From Bacteroidetes bacterium UBA4414 (GTDB lineage Bacteria > Bacteroidota > Bacteroidia > Chitinophagales > Chitinophagaceae), in contig DGQM01000017.1 of assembly GCA_002389765.1 (NCBI GenBank), positions 8,119 to 72,118 of the forward strand: a DNA stretch of 64,000 nt. The letters run 5' to 3'. The stretch's first letter is position 1; each line of letters opens with the position of its first letter. This document shows positions 24,241 through 33,867 of this stretch, one piece after another. The notes beneath the pieces were generated by a model that worked only from the letters and a program-made list of their open reading frames with translations, searched no databases and was not told the origin of the DNA. The position numbers and the translations under genes are program-made.

Positions 24241-25620
24241 TTAGTCAAGTACGCCGCGCTCTCTGATAGCAGAGCCATTGTTCACACTTATTTTGCTTCT
24301 CAGTGATGCATGTACTGTGGTACGACCTATGCTTTCGTAGTAGAAACCAAGCTCTTCCATTTTCTCCAGGCTATATACGTTACGACCATCGAAGATAGCA
24401 GGGAATTTCAATGTTTTCTGTATTCGATCGAAATCCGGGTTGCGGAATTCGCTCCATTCTGTAACGATAACCAATGCGTCTGTATCTGTCAGTGCATCAT
24501 ATTGGTCGTTAGCAAAGTATACTTTGTCGCCGAATATTTTCTTCACATTAGCCATTGCTTCAGGGTCGTATGTGCGTACCTGTCCGCCTGCTTCCAGTAT
24601 TTCGCGTATCAGCTCCAATGCCGGTGCTTCGCGGATATCGTCTGTTTCCGGTTTGAAGGCAAGGCCCCAAACTGCAAACGTACGGCCTGTAAGGTCTGTA
24701 CCAAATGCTTCGCGGATTTTCCTGCCAAGACGCAGTTTTTGTTTGTCGTTTACTTCCATCACCGTGTTCACAAGGCGGAAGTCGTATTCCAGCTCACGAG
24801 CTGTCAGCGCCAGAGCTTGTACGTCTTTAGGGAAGCAGCTACCACCATAACCCACACCAGGGAACAGGAAACGCTTACCGATACGGCCATCGCTACCCAT
24901 ACCTATACGCACCATGTCTACGTTAGCACCTGCTTTTTCGCACAGGTTAGCCATCTCGTTCATGAAAGATATACGCATTGCCAGGTAAGAGTTAGCAGCA
25001 TATTTAGTCATTTCAGAAGAACGCTCGTCCATAAAGTATATCGGGTTGCCCTGACGTACATATGGCTGATATAATTCTTCCATCAGTTTCTTAGCTTTTT
25101 CTGATGATGTACCCACTACCACGCGGTCAGGCTTCAGGAAGTCTTCTACAGCCACACCTTCGCGCAGGAATTCAGGATTAGATACTACATCATACAGTTC
25201 TTTGTCAAGCCTTTTAGCCAATACAGCAGCTACTTTTTCAGCAGTGCCAACAGGTACAGTGCTCTTGTTAACTATTACGGTGTATTTGTCTATAATTTTG
25301 CTCAGGTCGTCTGCAACGCCCAATACATAACGCAGGTCTGCAGCGCCATCTTCGCCCGGCGGTGTAGGCAGTGCAAGAAATACTATTTGCGCATTCTTGA
25401 TGCCTTCTGCCAAAGAAGTAGTAAAAGTGATACGCTTTTCTTTGATGTTGCGTTCCAGCAGTACATCAAGGCCTGGTTCGTAGATAGGAGACTTGCCGGC
25501 ACGCAGCATGGCAATCTTTTCTTCGTTTACATCTATACATACTACATTGTTACCTGTTTCGGCAAAACATGTACCCGAAACCAGACCAACATAACCTGTG
25601 CCAACTATAGCTATTTGCAT
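24241..25620 (-). CDS. ugd: UDP-glucose 6-dehydrogenase
   Basis: 459 residues. The N-terminal Rossmann motif IAIVGTGYVGLVSG binds NAD; the catalytic cysteine is in GYGGSCFPKD; the substrate segment NPEFLREGVAVEDFLKPDR and the closing UDP-binding domain (AFKPETDDIREAPAL) complete the family set. It oxidises UDP-glucose to UDP-glucuronate and is followed by the decarboxylase 39 bp downstream, probably as one operon. A -7 box TACATTTGC lies upstream on the minus strand. Confidence 0.97.
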   Translation of the reverse strand: MQIAIVGTGYVGLVSGTCFAETGNNVVCIDVNEEKIAMLRAGKSPIYEPGLDVLLERNIKEKRITFTTSLAEGIKNAQIVFLALPTPPGEDGAADLRYVLGVADDLSKIIDKYTVIVNKSTVPVGTAEKVAAVLAKRLDKELYDVVSNPEFLREGVAVEDFLKPDRVVVGTSSEKAKKLMEELYQPYVRQGNPIYFMDERSSEMTKYAANSYLAMRISFMNEMANLCEKAGANVDMVRIGMGSDGRIGKRFLFPGVGYGGSCFPKDVQALALTARELEYDFRLVNTVMEVNDKQKLRLGRKIREAFGTDLTGRTFAVWGLAFKPETDDIREAPALELIREILEAGGQVRTYDPEAMANVKKIFGDKVYFANDQYDALTDTDALVIVTEWSEFRNPDFDRIQKTLKFPAIFDGRNVYSLEKMEELGFYYESIGRTTVHASLRSKISVNNGSAIRERGVLD

Positions 25621-25644
25621 AATGACTGTTTATGAAAAATTTGC

Positions 25645-25653
25645 GCAAATGTA
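25645..25653 (-). promoter_or_regulatory. -7 box of the ugd operon
   Basis: The minus strand reads TACATTTGC, 24 nt before the ugd ATG. Confidence 0.55.
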
Positions 25654-25772
25654 GGTATAATTTTGGCTTTATATGTTAGAATACTTCTACATATTAGCAT
25701 ATTTTGAAAATTTTGCTTACCATTACAGTTAGATTTCACAAAACAGGAATTTATTTTAAAAAATAATAATCT

Positions 25773-26606
25773 ATGAGAGGCAAAAAGTTATACGCTTTTC
25801 TATCCGCATCAGCACTGGCATTAATTATTGGAGCATTCGGCTGTAAAAAAGACAATACAGACAAGGTTGTAAATGTAGAGGACATCAGCTATGGCAAAGA
25901 AAATGCCCGTATAGAACAAATAGTTAGCGAAACGGAAACTTTTGTAGATCAGGCATACGCATCAGGCTTTCTTAACCTGAAAGGTGGTAATGCATTAGGC
26001 AGTACCTGTGCAACCATATCTGTAGATACAGCGGCACACAGGATCGAAATTGACTTTTCTTTGAAAAATTGCCTTTGTAAAGACAGCCGCTACCGCCGTG
26101 GCAAGATTATTTGCGATTATTCTAAAAACAAAAAATATACAGATTCAGGCGTAGTGCGCTCTATCTACTTCGATAACTATTACGTAAATGATTATTCTGT
26201 AAAAGGTTTGCTGACAGTTGTTAAAGTAGAAAATGCTAAAGATTTATATTATTCAATCAATAGCAATGTGACTGTAACATCTGCAGATGGTACAATGACC
26301 ACTGGTAGAAAAGCTACACAAACCCGCAGTTACGTAACAGGTTATTACAGTGCCGATGTGTATGATGATGAGTACTATGTTGATGGCTATGGAGATTACA
26401 CACACTCTAATGGTGCTATTTATACATTTAGTATAGAACAGCATCTGCGTGTAAATCCTAATTGCGATTGGCCTAAAGAAGGTGTTGTAGAGATGACACA
26501 GGTTAACGGAGCACCACGTGTTTTTAATTATGGCCCTACAATTGGTTGTGACAGAAAAGCAACGCTTACAGTTAATGAAGTAGTAAATGAAGTTTTATTG
26601 GACTAA
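25773..26606 (+). CDS. lipoprotein of unknown function
   Basis: 277 residues. The signal MRGKKLYAFLSASALALII ends in the lipobox GAFGC with Cys24, followed by KKDNTD. The mature part contains four cysteines (STCATIS, NCLCKDSRYRRGKIICDYS) and later CDW and GCDRKA, with a Tyr/Asp-rich stretch (SADVYDDEYYVDGYGDY). It looks like a Bacteroidota cell-surface lipoprotein; no family is recognised. It is a single-gene unit ended by a good terminator. Confidence 0.8.
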   Translation: MRGKKLYAFLSASALALIIGAFGCKKDNTDKVVNVEDISYGKENARIEQIVSETETFVDQAYASGFLNLKGGNALGSTCATISVDTAAHRIEIDFSLKNCLCKDSRYRRGKIICDYSKNKKYTDSGVVRSIYFDNYYVNDYSVKGLLTVVKVENAKDLYYSINSNVTVTSADGTMTTGRKATQTRSYVTGYYSADVYDDEYYVDGYGDYTHSNGAIYTFSIEQHLRVNPNCDWPKEGVVEMTQVNGAPRVFNYGPTIGCDRKATLTVNEVVNEVLLD

Positions 26607-26630
26607 TGGTCTCCAATCATAACGATATTG

Positions 26631-26656
26631 AAACAGCAGCCTAAAGGCTGCTGTTT
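26631..26656. terminator. bidirectional terminator
   Basis: AAACAGCAGCCT (26631-26642) and AGGCTGCTGTTT (26645-26656) form a 12-bp stem followed by a T-run. It lies between the lipoprotein gene and the convergent aminotransferase, whose stop is at 26660-26662. Confidence 0.9.
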
Positions 26657-26659
26657 TTT

Positions 26660-27835
26660 TTATTTAAGGCATTGCAGTAAGGTGCTGCATGCTTTTTCTA
26701 TTTCTTGTTTTGTGATGGTGAGTGGTGGCGCTATACGTATGCAGTGCGGTGCAAACAGGAACCAGTCAGAGAATAGTCCTTGTTTCAGGCAATCTGCCAA
26801 TGTGTCTAATACGTGCTGGGGCGATTCCAATTCTATAGCCATCAACAGGCCTTTGCTGCGTACGGCTTTAATGGCAGGGTGTTTCAGTAAAGAATGGAAT
26901 AACATTTCTTTTTCAGCTACTGTAGCTATCAGGTTTTCATCTTCCAATACCTGCATACCGGCCATACCTGCGGCACAGCTTACAGGGTGTCCGCCAAATG
27001 TGGTGATGTGTCCCAACACTGGCTTATCTGTCAACTGCCACATATTGTTGTGAGAAGATATGAAAGCCCCTAGTGGCATGCCGCCACCCAGTGCTTTGCC
27101 AAGTAGCACAATATCAGGTATCACACCATAATGTTCAAAACCCCATAGCTTGCCCGTGCGCCCGAAGCCACATTGTATTTCGTCAAATATCAGCAATGCA
27201 CCTGTTTCCGTACATTTAGCACGCAGTTTTTGCAGCCATGCTATATTTGGTTCTTTAATGCCTGCTTCTGCCTGTACAGTTTCAATAATTACACATGCGG
27301 TATTACAATTCACTGCATCTATAAAAGCATCGGTATTATAGTCCATATGCCATACCCCTGGCATCAGCGGGCGAAAGGCATTGCGCCAGTATTCATCACC
27401 CATTACACTCAGCGCCCCAAGCGTAGCACCATGGTAGCTATGGTTAGCCGCTACTATTTCTGTCTTACCTGTTACACGCCTCGCCAGTTTAATGGCTCCC
27501 TCTGTAGCCTCTGCGCCCGAATTGGTGAAGTACACACAATCCAGATTGGCAGGCATATGGTCTGTTATCATTTTGGCATATTGCACCTGCGGGCTTTGTA
27601 CCAACTCGCCATATACCATAATGTGCAGGTACTTGTCTGCCTGCTCTTTTATAGCAGCTGTCACCTTCGGGTGGCAGTGCCCGACATTGCATACGCTGAT
27701 GCCGCCAATCAGATCCAGATATTGGTTGCCATCGGCATCATACAAATAGCATCCTTTAGCATCGGTAATATGCAGTGCTATGGGTGCGGGCGATGTTTGT
27801 GCAACGTGTTGTAGAAACAGGCTTCTGGTATTCAT
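26660..27835 (-). CDS. class III pyridoxal-phosphate aminotransferase (acetylornithine/ornithine-like)
   Basis: 391 residues. Signatures of the class III subgroup: YLDLIGGISVCNVGHCHPKV, VYFTNSGAEATEGAIKLARR, NHSYHGATLGALS, the PLP-ring Asp in LLIFDEIQCGFGRTGKLWG and the Schiff-base Lys in LLGKALGGGMPLGAF. Length and motifs fit acetylornithine, 4-aminobutyrate or ornithine aminotransferases; arginine-biosynthesis neighbours are missing, so the substrate stays open. Cytoplasmic, monocistronic. Confidence 0.92.
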   Translation of the reverse strand: MNTRSLFLQHVAQTSPAPIALHITDAKGCYLYDADGNQYLDLIGGISVCNVGHCHPKVTAAIKEQADKYLHIMVYGELVQSPQVQYAKMITDHMPANLDCVYFTNSGAEATEGAIKLARRVTGKTEIVAANHSYHGATLGALSVMGDEYWRNAFRPLMPGVWHMDYNTDAFIDAVNCNTACVIIETVQAEAGIKEPNIAWLQKLRAKCTETGALLIFDEIQCGFGRTGKLWGFEHYGVIPDIVLLGKALGGGMPLGAFISSHNNMWQLTDKPVLGHITTFGGHPVSCAAGMAGMQVLEDENLIATVAEKEMLFHSLLKHPAIKAVRSKGLLMAIELESPQHVLDTLADCLKQGLFSDWFLFAPHCIRIAPPLTITKQEIEKACSTLLQCLK

Positions 27836-27931
27836 GCCGCAAAATTAACCTTAACAGCTGATTTTGATGCTTGGCGGAGGTTAATAATTAAATAATAATA
27901 AAACAACAATTCAGTTGCGTTGAGTTTACAA

Positions 27932-28010
27932 TTAATATTCGCTTAACATAGAGTTCATTTGCGCGTAACATTGGCTTAAAGCACAGGTAACATTGCAGAC
28001 CGACTTTTGC
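27932..28010 (+). promoter_or_regulatory. PhoB-like 11-bp repeat operator and -7 box of the TonB-receptor gene
   Basis: Six back-to-back 11-bp units run from 27932 to 27997: TTAATATTCGC, TTAACATAGAG, TTCATTTGCGC, GTAACATTGGC, TTAAAGCACAG, GTAACATTGCA. Four bases later comes the -7 box GACTTTTGC (28002-28010), and the ATG is 18 nt further on. Winged-helix regulators of the OmpR/PhoB family bind such 11-bp direct repeats next to the core promoter. The lipoprotein gene at 31039 has the same geometry. Confidence 0.65.
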
Positions 28011-28028
28011 GGTCAAATAAACACACAC

Positions 28029-30878
28029 ATGTTAAAAATTAACACCTTATTGTTTGTCCTCCTTTTATCGTTGCAGGCTATTGCAGGTGGTAAGATTTCG
28101 GGTAAAGTAACAGACGAAAAAACGGGTGAACCTATTATTGGTGCTACAATCATTGTACAAGGTACAGGCAAAGGGTCTGCTACAGATGTAGACGGTCGCT
28201 TTATGGTAGATGTTGCAGCTGGCGAATATGTAGTTGAAATCAAGTACATAGGCTATGCGGCAAAGAATGTAAGTGATGTTGTAGTAAAAGAAGGTGGCGT
28301 TACAGAAATGAACGCAACCATTACAGAAGACACTAAAAAACAACTGACAGAGGTAGTGGTGAAAGCTTCTTTGAAGAAAGAATCCATCAATGCACTATAC
28401 TCTATTCAGAAAAATAGCATTGCGGTATCAAGCGGTATATCTGCAGATATCATTCAGCGCACACCGGACAAAAATACAGGTGAGGTACTGAAACGTGTAA
28501 GCGGTGCAAGCGTAAAGGATGGTAAATATGTTGTTATCCGTGGACTTAGCGACAGGTATAACCTGGCAATGGTAAACAATGCCCTGATGCCAAGCACAGA
28601 ACCTGATAAAAAAGCTTTCTCATTCGATGTTATCCCATCGAACCTTATAGATAATATCATCATCAACAAAACAGCGTCTGCAGATATGCCGGGCGATTTT
28701 GCAGGTGGTGTGGTAACAGTGCTTACAAAAGATGTTCCTGAAAAAGACTTTGTAAACATTGGCATTAATGCAGGTTACAATACACAAAGCACAGGTAAGC
28801 AATTTATCAGCAACGAGCGTACAGGTATGTCTTACTTGGCATTCCCCGGTAATAGCAATGCATTGCCTTCAGGCTTTGGTAAGGATGCAGCGTACTACAA
28901 CGGATTACGCAGCACAAACCCGCAACAACAATATGACATAGCCAAGTCGTTGCCAAATAGCTATAAAGAAGTAACAACTACAGCACTGCCAAATACAGCT
29001 ATCAATGCTTCAGTTGGTAAAGCTATCAATTTCAAAAACGGCGACAAATTCGGTGCTGTTGTTGGTGTAAATATTCGCAACAATCAGACGGTAATACCTG
29101 AATTCACACGTGGTAAATACGAAGCTGCACGTATACACACATTTACTACAGAGAAGCAATACAGATATTCTTCAAATGCATCCGCACTTGCCAACTTCTC
29201 TTATGTAACCGGTAAAAGCAAAATCAGTTTCAAAAATCTGTATAACAAGATATACGACAATACGTACTATCAGCGCGAAGGTTATACAACCAGCAACCTA
29301 CAGCAAATAAAAGCATTCTCTTCTATTCCTTCAGAACGTCAAGTCTACAATACACAGCTGGAAGGTGAGCATGCTTTTGGTAAAAGGAATATAAAAGCAA
29401 CTTGGAACCTGAACTATTCAAGCCTGAATGCACAACAGAAAGATCTGCGCACTGCATTCTATACACGCAATGCCAACTTCAATGCAGCAGATGAACCTAT
29501 AGCTGATGAATCAGTGCCTTATGAAATAGTTGATAGGAACAGCAGACGTTTCTTCAGTACACAAAAAGATAACAACCTGGGTGGTAATGCTAATGTTACT
29601 TATCCTTTCAAAATGTTTAACCAGAAACAAGCAGTAAAAGCCGGTTATCTGTATCAATATAAGAGCAGGGAATTCAGCGCTAGGATATTCCAATATGAGC
29701 CTGTTGGACTGTCACTTTCTCCTGAAGTAGCACATGCTCCTGTTGGCGAAATATTTGACAATAAAAATATCGGCACATCAAATGGTCTGTTCTTACGCGA
29801 GATTACCAATAACGAAGACGCTTACAAGGCATACGGTTTGCTGAATGCAGGGTACGTAATGCTTGATAATTCTTTTAGCGAAAAAATCCGCCTGACATGG
29901 GGTGTACGTGTAGAATCATATGCACAAACATTAAAAGTGAATAAGTCTGGGGGTGGTACACGTACTAAAGAAAATGTATTCACAGACGTGCTTCCTTCAT
30001 TCAACCTGTCTTACAGCGCAACCGAAAAATCTAAATTCCGTTTGTCTGCTTCTCGTACAGTAAACCGCCCGGAGTTCAGAGAGATAGCTCCGTTCCAGTT
30101 TATTGACTTTGAAAATATGTACACAATTCAGGGTAATGAAAATCTTACAAGGGCTAATATAACCAACGTAGATTTCAGGTATGAATATTATCCAAGTGCA
30201 GGGGAGGCTATTACTGCGGGAGTGTTCTACAAAAACTTTAAAAACCCGATTGAGGTAGCAATGAACGCGCAATCTAACCTTGATTTGCTGATTTTTGATT
30301 ATCAAAATGCAACGTCTGCATATGCTGCCGGTTTAGAAGTAGATGTGCGCAAAAAAATGTCTTTCATCAGCGATGCACGTTGGTTAGAAAACCTGATAGT
30401 TGGTGGTAACTTCTCTTACATCTATTCAAGGGTTGATGCAAGCAATATCATCGGTACTACAAATACTATTGGTACAAAAACAGATCGTCCGCTGCAAGGT
30501 CAATCGCCTTATCTTATAAACGCATCAGTATTGTACAATATGCCTAAAACAGGCCTTGCATTCAGTGCTATGTACAATAGGATAGGACAGCGTATTGCTA
30601 TCGTGGGTAATGCATCAATACCTACAACATGGGAAAATGGCCGCGATGTAATAGATCTGCAAATCAGCAAAACGGTATTGAAAAACAAAGGTGAAGTGAA
30701 ACTGACAGTAGGCGACCTGCTGAACCAACATACTACCTTCTACTGGAATACAGATAACAAAAATGCATACACTGCAGGTAGCAGCAAAGTAGGTAAGGGT
30801 AATGATCAGGTATTCCAACAATACAAAATGGGTACTACACTTACGCTTGGCTTCAACTATCGCTTTGGTGGCAAATAA
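28029..30878 (+). CDS. TonB-dependent outer-membrane receptor with CarboxypepD_reg-like domain
   Basis: 949 residues from the ATG at 28029 (an earlier in-frame start lies within the promoter). Signal peptide MLKINTLLFVLLLSLQAIAG; a CarboxypepD_reg-like domain (about 20-100, GKVTDEKTGEPIIGATIIVQ); a plug with VIRGLSDRYNLAMVNNALMP; and a long 22-strand-type barrel ending LTLGFNYRFGGK. It imports a ligand across the outer membrane with TonB energy. No SusD partner follows; instead a beta-helix lipoprotein comes 160 bp downstream with an identical promoter layout. The ligand is unknown; a phosphate-limitation role is suggested only by the repeat operator. Confidence 0.95.
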   Translation: MLKINTLLFVLLLSLQAIAGGKISGKVTDEKTGEPIIGATIIVQGTGKGSATDVDGRFMVDVAAGEYVVEIKYIGYAAKNVSDVVVKEGGVTEMNATITEDTKKQLTEVVVKASLKKESINALYSIQKNSIAVSSGISADIIQRTPDKNTGEVLKRVSGASVKDGKYVVIRGLSDRYNLAMVNNALMPSTEPDKKAFSFDVIPSNLIDNIIINKTASADMPGDFAGGVVTVLTKDVPEKDFVNIGINAGYNTQSTGKQFISNERTGMSYLAFPGNSNALPSGFGKDAAYYNGLRSTNPQQQYDIAKSLPNSYKEVTTTALPNTAINASVGKAINFKNGDKFGAVVGVNIRNNQTVIPEFTRGKYEAARIHTFTTEKQYRYSSNASALANFSYVTGKSKISFKNLYNKIYDNTYYQREGYTTSNLQQIKAFSSIPSERQVYNTQLEGEHAFGKRNIKATWNLNYSSLNAQQKDLRTAFYTRNANFNAADEPIADESVPYEIVDRNSRRFFSTQKDNNLGGNANVTYPFKMFNQKQAVKAGYLYQYKSREFSARIFQYEPVGLSLSPEVAHAPVGEIFDNKNIGTSNGLFLREITNNEDAYKAYGLLNAGYVMLDNSFSEKIRLTWGVRVESYAQTLKVNKSGGGTRTKENVFTDVLPSFNLSYSATEKSKFRLSASRTVNRPEFREIAPFQFIDFENMYTIQGNENLTRANITNVDFRYEYYPSAGEAITAGVFYKNFKNPIEVAMNAQSNLDLLIFDYQNATSAYAAGLEVDVRKKMSFISDARWLENLIVGGNFSYIYSRVDASNIIGTTNTIGTKTDRPLQGQSPYLINASVLYNMPKTGLAFSAMYNRIGQRIAIVGNASIPTTWENGRDVIDLQISKTVLKNKGEVKLTVGDLLNQHTTFYWNTDNKNAYTAGSSKVGKGNDQVFQQYKMGTTLTLGFNYRFGGK

Positions 30879-30963
30879 TTGAATAATAATCAGACAAATA
30901 GTGAAGCGCGTGGCATTTGCCGCGCGCTTTCATTTTATAATGCTTTTTGTAGTAGTGCAATAC

Positions 30964-31020
30964 TTAACATTCGCTTAATCTGGTGTTAATATACGCGTAA
31001 TGTTGACCATCTACTTTTGC
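30964..31020 (+). promoter_or_regulatory. PhoB-like 11-bp repeat operator and -7 box of the beta-helix lipoprotein gene
   Basis: Four contiguous 11-bp units (TTAACATTCGC, TTAATCTGGTG, TTAATATACGC, GTAATGTTGAC; 30964-31007), a 4-bp gap, then a perfect -7 box TACTTTTGC (31012-31020) and the ATG after 18 nt. All three distances equal those at the TonB-receptor gene, so the same activator probably drives both. Confidence 0.68.
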
Positions 31021-31038
31021 TTCAAATTAAAACCACGT

Positions 31039-32346
31039 ATGAAATTTCAGAAATTCTTATCTCTGATGCTTATTGGTAGTCTGGCGCTGACTACAACTGT
31101 TACTTCTTGTAAAAAAGATGATGAAGAAACAACCCCTGTAGTAGACAATGAAAACTACACACTGTCTGGCGACATCACTACAAACAGAACATTGAAAAAC
31201 ACACAAGCGTATACACTGAAAGGTTATGTGTACGTAAAAGCAGGTGCTACGCTTACTATTCCCGCTGGTACTATTATTAAAAGTGATGTTACTGAAAAAG
31301 GTGCGCTGATTATTGAAAAAGGCGGTAAAATAATGGCAGAAGGTACTGCTACAAACCCAATCGTATTTACATCTGGTATGGCTGCTGGTAGCCGCAAACC
31401 TGGTGACTGGGGTGGTATCATCCTACTGGGCGATGCACCAACAAACCGTTCTACAACTCCTACTATCGAAGGTGGTGTAAGCCGTACTTATGGTGGTAAC
31501 AATCCTAACGATAACTCTGGTGTTATGAAATATGTGCGTATAGAATATGCAGGTATTGCAGCAGCACCAAACTCAGAAATCAATGGTCTTACATTTGGTG
31601 GTGTAGGTGCGGGTACTACTATCGAAAACATCATGGTTACTTATGGTAATGATGATGCTTACGAATTCTTTGGTGGTACAGTAAACTGTAAAAACCTGAT
31701 AGCTTACGGTACAGCTGATGACGATTACGATTTCGACTTCGGCTTCACAGGTTCTATCACAAATGCTATCTCTCTGCGCGATCCTTCATTTGTAGATGCT
31801 GGTGATGCAGGTAATGGTATTGAAGCAGACAACGATGGTACCGGTACAAACGCTACTCCGTACACACGCCCTGTGCTTACAAACTTTACACTGGTAGGCC
31901 CTAACAATGCTGCGGGTACAGCTGCAAACCACAACTTTGCAAACCGCTGGCGCCGTGCCGTAAGGTTCTCTCTTACAAAATCTATCCTGATAGGTTATCA
32001 GAAAGGTGGTTTCTCTTTAGAATCAGATGCTACTGCACAAGCTTACAAAGATGGTTTGTCTGAATTCAAAAACAACTTGGTACACGCTGTTGCAAGCACT
32101 TTCAGAGTAGGTTCTGATGTTACTGTAATGACAGGTACAGATGTTGAAACTAAAGCAACAGGCGAAGGCAACATAAAATTGACAAATGCTGCTGATGCAA
32201 ACCTGGTTAATCCATTCAATCTGTCTGCTCCTGATTTCAGCCCTAAAGCAGGTTCTACTGCAGCAACAAATGGCTGGGGTGCTATCACTGGTACAGACTG
32301 GACAAAAGGTTGGACAAACTGGACACCTAACGTTACTGTATATTAA
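31039..32346 (+). CDS. surface beta-helix-like lipoprotein partner of the TonB receptor
   Basis: 435 residues from the ATG at 31039. Lipoprotein signal MKFQKFLSLMLIGSLALTTT then lipobox VTSC with KKDDEE after the Cys, an acidic tail like surface-exposed Bacteroidota lipoproteins. The body is a repetitive parallel-beta-like fold: VKAGATLTIPAGTIIKSD, GDWGGIILLGDAP, MKYVRIEYAGIA, ENIMVTYGNDDAYEFFGGT, ending DWTKGWTNWTPN. Proteins of this type recur in Bacteroidota, often next to TonB receptors; some are mislabelled multidrug transporters. I infer that it captures or processes the receptor's ligand. A strong terminator follows. Confidence 0.85.
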   Translation: MKFQKFLSLMLIGSLALTTTVTSCKKDDEETTPVVDNENYTLSGDITTNRTLKNTQAYTLKGYVYVKAGATLTIPAGTIIKSDVTEKGALIIEKGGKIMAEGTATNPIVFTSGMAAGSRKPGDWGGIILLGDAPTNRSTTPTIEGGVSRTYGGNNPNDNSGVMKYVRIEYAGIAAAPNSEINGLTFGGVGAGTTIENIMVTYGNDDAYEFFGGTVNCKNLIAYGTADDDYDFDFGFTGSITNAISLRDPSFVDAGDAGNGIEADNDGTGTNATPYTRPVLTNFTLVGPNNAAGTAANHNFANRWRRAVRFSLTKSILIGYQKGGFSLESDATAQAYKDGLSEFKNNLVHAVASTFRVGSDVTVMTGTDVETKATGEGNIKLTNAADANLVNPFNLSAPDFSPKAGSTAATNGWGAITGTDWTKGWTNWTPNVTVY

Positions 32347-32373
32347 TAGTCATTGCAATCATAATCATAGAAA

Positions 32374-32405
32374 GCAAAAAGCCACTCAATCGAGTGGCTT
32401 TTTGC
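32374..32405. terminator. bidirectional terminator
   Basis: GCAAAAAGCCACTC (32374-32387) pairs with GAGTGGCTTTTTGC (32392-32405) around AATC. It lies between the lipoprotein gene and convergent cca. Confidence 0.9.
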
Positions 32406-32423
32406 TTGTATAAAGAGTTGCAA

Positions 32424-33842
32424 TTATTTAGCAGGGTGCAGACCCATTGTTGCAGCTTTGGCTACAAGGTATGCGTATGCGGCATCATAATTATTGGGTA
32501 TTTCACCATCCAGTATGGCCTCGCGTATAGCTGTTTTCAATGTGCCTACATCGCGGCTTGGCTGCAGGTTGAAGAGTTGCATAATTTCTTCGCCGCTGAT
32601 GGGTGGTTGCCAGTTGCGTATCTTGTCGGCTTCCTCTACTTCCTTCAGGCGTTTCTTTACCAGCTCAAAATTTTCGAGGTAGCGTTTTACTTTTTGTCTG
32701 TTTTTTGATGTGATGTCGCTTTCGCAAAGTATCATCAAATCTTCCAAGTCTTCGCCTGCATCAAACAGCAAACGGCGCATAGCGCTGTCGGTTATATCTT
32801 CTTTCGTAAGGCTGATGGGACGCAGGTGGAGGGCAACCAGTTTGGCCACGTATTTCATCTTCTCATTTAGCGGTAGCTTTAGTTGCTTAAATATGCGCGG
32901 TACCATTTTTTCGCCCACTGCATCATGCCCGTGAAACGTCCACCCGTGTCCTGCTTCAAAGCGCTTGGTGGGGGGCTTGCCTATATCGTGCAGTAGGGCT
33001 GCCCAGCGCAACCACAGGTCTTTGCTACGTGCTGCTACATTATCTATTACTTGTAGCGTGTGGTAGAAGTTGTCCTTATGGCCTTTGCCATCAATCATCT
33101 CTGTGCCTGCCAAGTCTGTAAACTGCTTGAAGAACTCGTGCAGCAAACCACTGCGATACAACAGGTCAAGCCCTATAGACGGTTTGTCTGTGAGCATTAT
33201 TTTATTCAGTTCATCAGCAATACGCTCTGCCGAAATGATTTTGATGCGTTGCTTATTACGGGCAATAGCTTCAAATGTTTCAGGCAGTATTTCAAAGTTC
33301 AGTTGGTTGGCAAAACGTATACAGCGCATCATGCGCAGCGGGTCGTCACTGAAAGTTATATCAGGGTCCAGCGGCGTACGTATCAGTTTATTGTTCAGGT
33401 CTTCAACACCGTTAAACGGATCGACCAACTTTCCGAAATCATCTTTATTCAGGCTGATGGCCAGCGCATTGATGGTAAAGTCTCTGCGTTTCTGGTCGTC
33501 TTCCAGTGTGCCTGGTTCTACATCGGGTTTACGGCTGTTTTCGCTATAAGACTCCTTACGGGCACCCACAAACTCTACATCAAATCCGTTGAGGTTGAAT
33601 TGCGCTGTGCCAAAGTTTTTAAAGAAGTTCACGCTTGGTTTATGCGGGTAGGTATCTGCCACCGCATGTGCCAATTCTATACCGTTGCCTACACATACGA
33701 TGTCGGCATCTTTAGTAGGCCTGCCCAGTAGCTTGTCGCGTACAAAGCCCCCAATCAGGTAGCATGGTACGCCCATTACCTTTGCGGCATTGGCAATACG
33801 TTGTAGTAAATCCAGTTCTTCGGGTGTGCAAACAATATCCAT
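32424..33842 (-). CDS. cca: CCA-adding tRNA nucleotidyltransferase with HD domain
   Basis: 472 residues from the ATG at 33840-33842 (a TTG four codons upstream is less likely). The class II polymerase head has YLIGGFVRDKLLGR and the metal-binding KDADIV; then RRDFTINALA, the DDPLRMMRCIRFANQL neck, and an HD phosphohydrolase domain (RWAALLHDIGKPPTKRFE). It adds or repairs the 3' CCA of tRNAs, in the cytoplasm. It is followed on the same strand by nothing before the terminator, and 25 bp separate it from sua5 upstream, so the two form an operon of tRNA genes. Confidence 0.96.
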   Translation of the reverse strand: MDIVCTPEELDLLQRIANAAKVMGVPCYLIGGFVRDKLLGRPTKDADIVCVGNGIELAHAVADTYPHKPSVNFFKNFGTAQFNLNGFDVEFVGARKESYSENSRKPDVEPGTLEDDQKRRDFTINALAISLNKDDFGKLVDPFNGVEDLNNKLIRTPLDPDITFSDDPLRMMRCIRFANQLNFEILPETFEAIARNKQRIKIISAERIADELNKIMLTDKPSIGLDLLYRSGLLHEFFKQFTDLAGTEMIDGKGHKDNFYHTLQVIDNVAARSKDLWLRWAALLHDIGKPPTKRFEAGHGWTFHGHDAVGEKMVPRIFKQLKLPLNEKMKYVAKLVALHLRPISLTKEDITDSAMRRLLFDAGEDLEDLMILCESDITSKNRQKVKRYLENFELVKKRLKEVEEADKIRNWQPPISGEEIMQLFNLQPSRDVGTLKTAIREAILDGEIPNNYDAAYAYLVAKAATMGLHPAK

Positions 33843-33867
33843 TATCGGGGGCAAAGCTAACTATTAT

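Noticed and set aside
24310..25074. 254-codon plus-strand frame opposite ugd
   Set aside because: Shadow of ugd with implausible composition (very Cys/Phe/His-rich).
31039..32346. Multidrug transporter label sometimes used for this protein type
   Set aside because: The protein has a lipobox and a soluble beta-repeat body with no transmembrane helices, so it cannot be a transporter.
33060..33731. 223-codon plus-strand frame opposite cca
   Set aside because: Shadow of cca; cysteine- and phenylalanine-rich, no recognisable motif, and the minus strand gene is certain.
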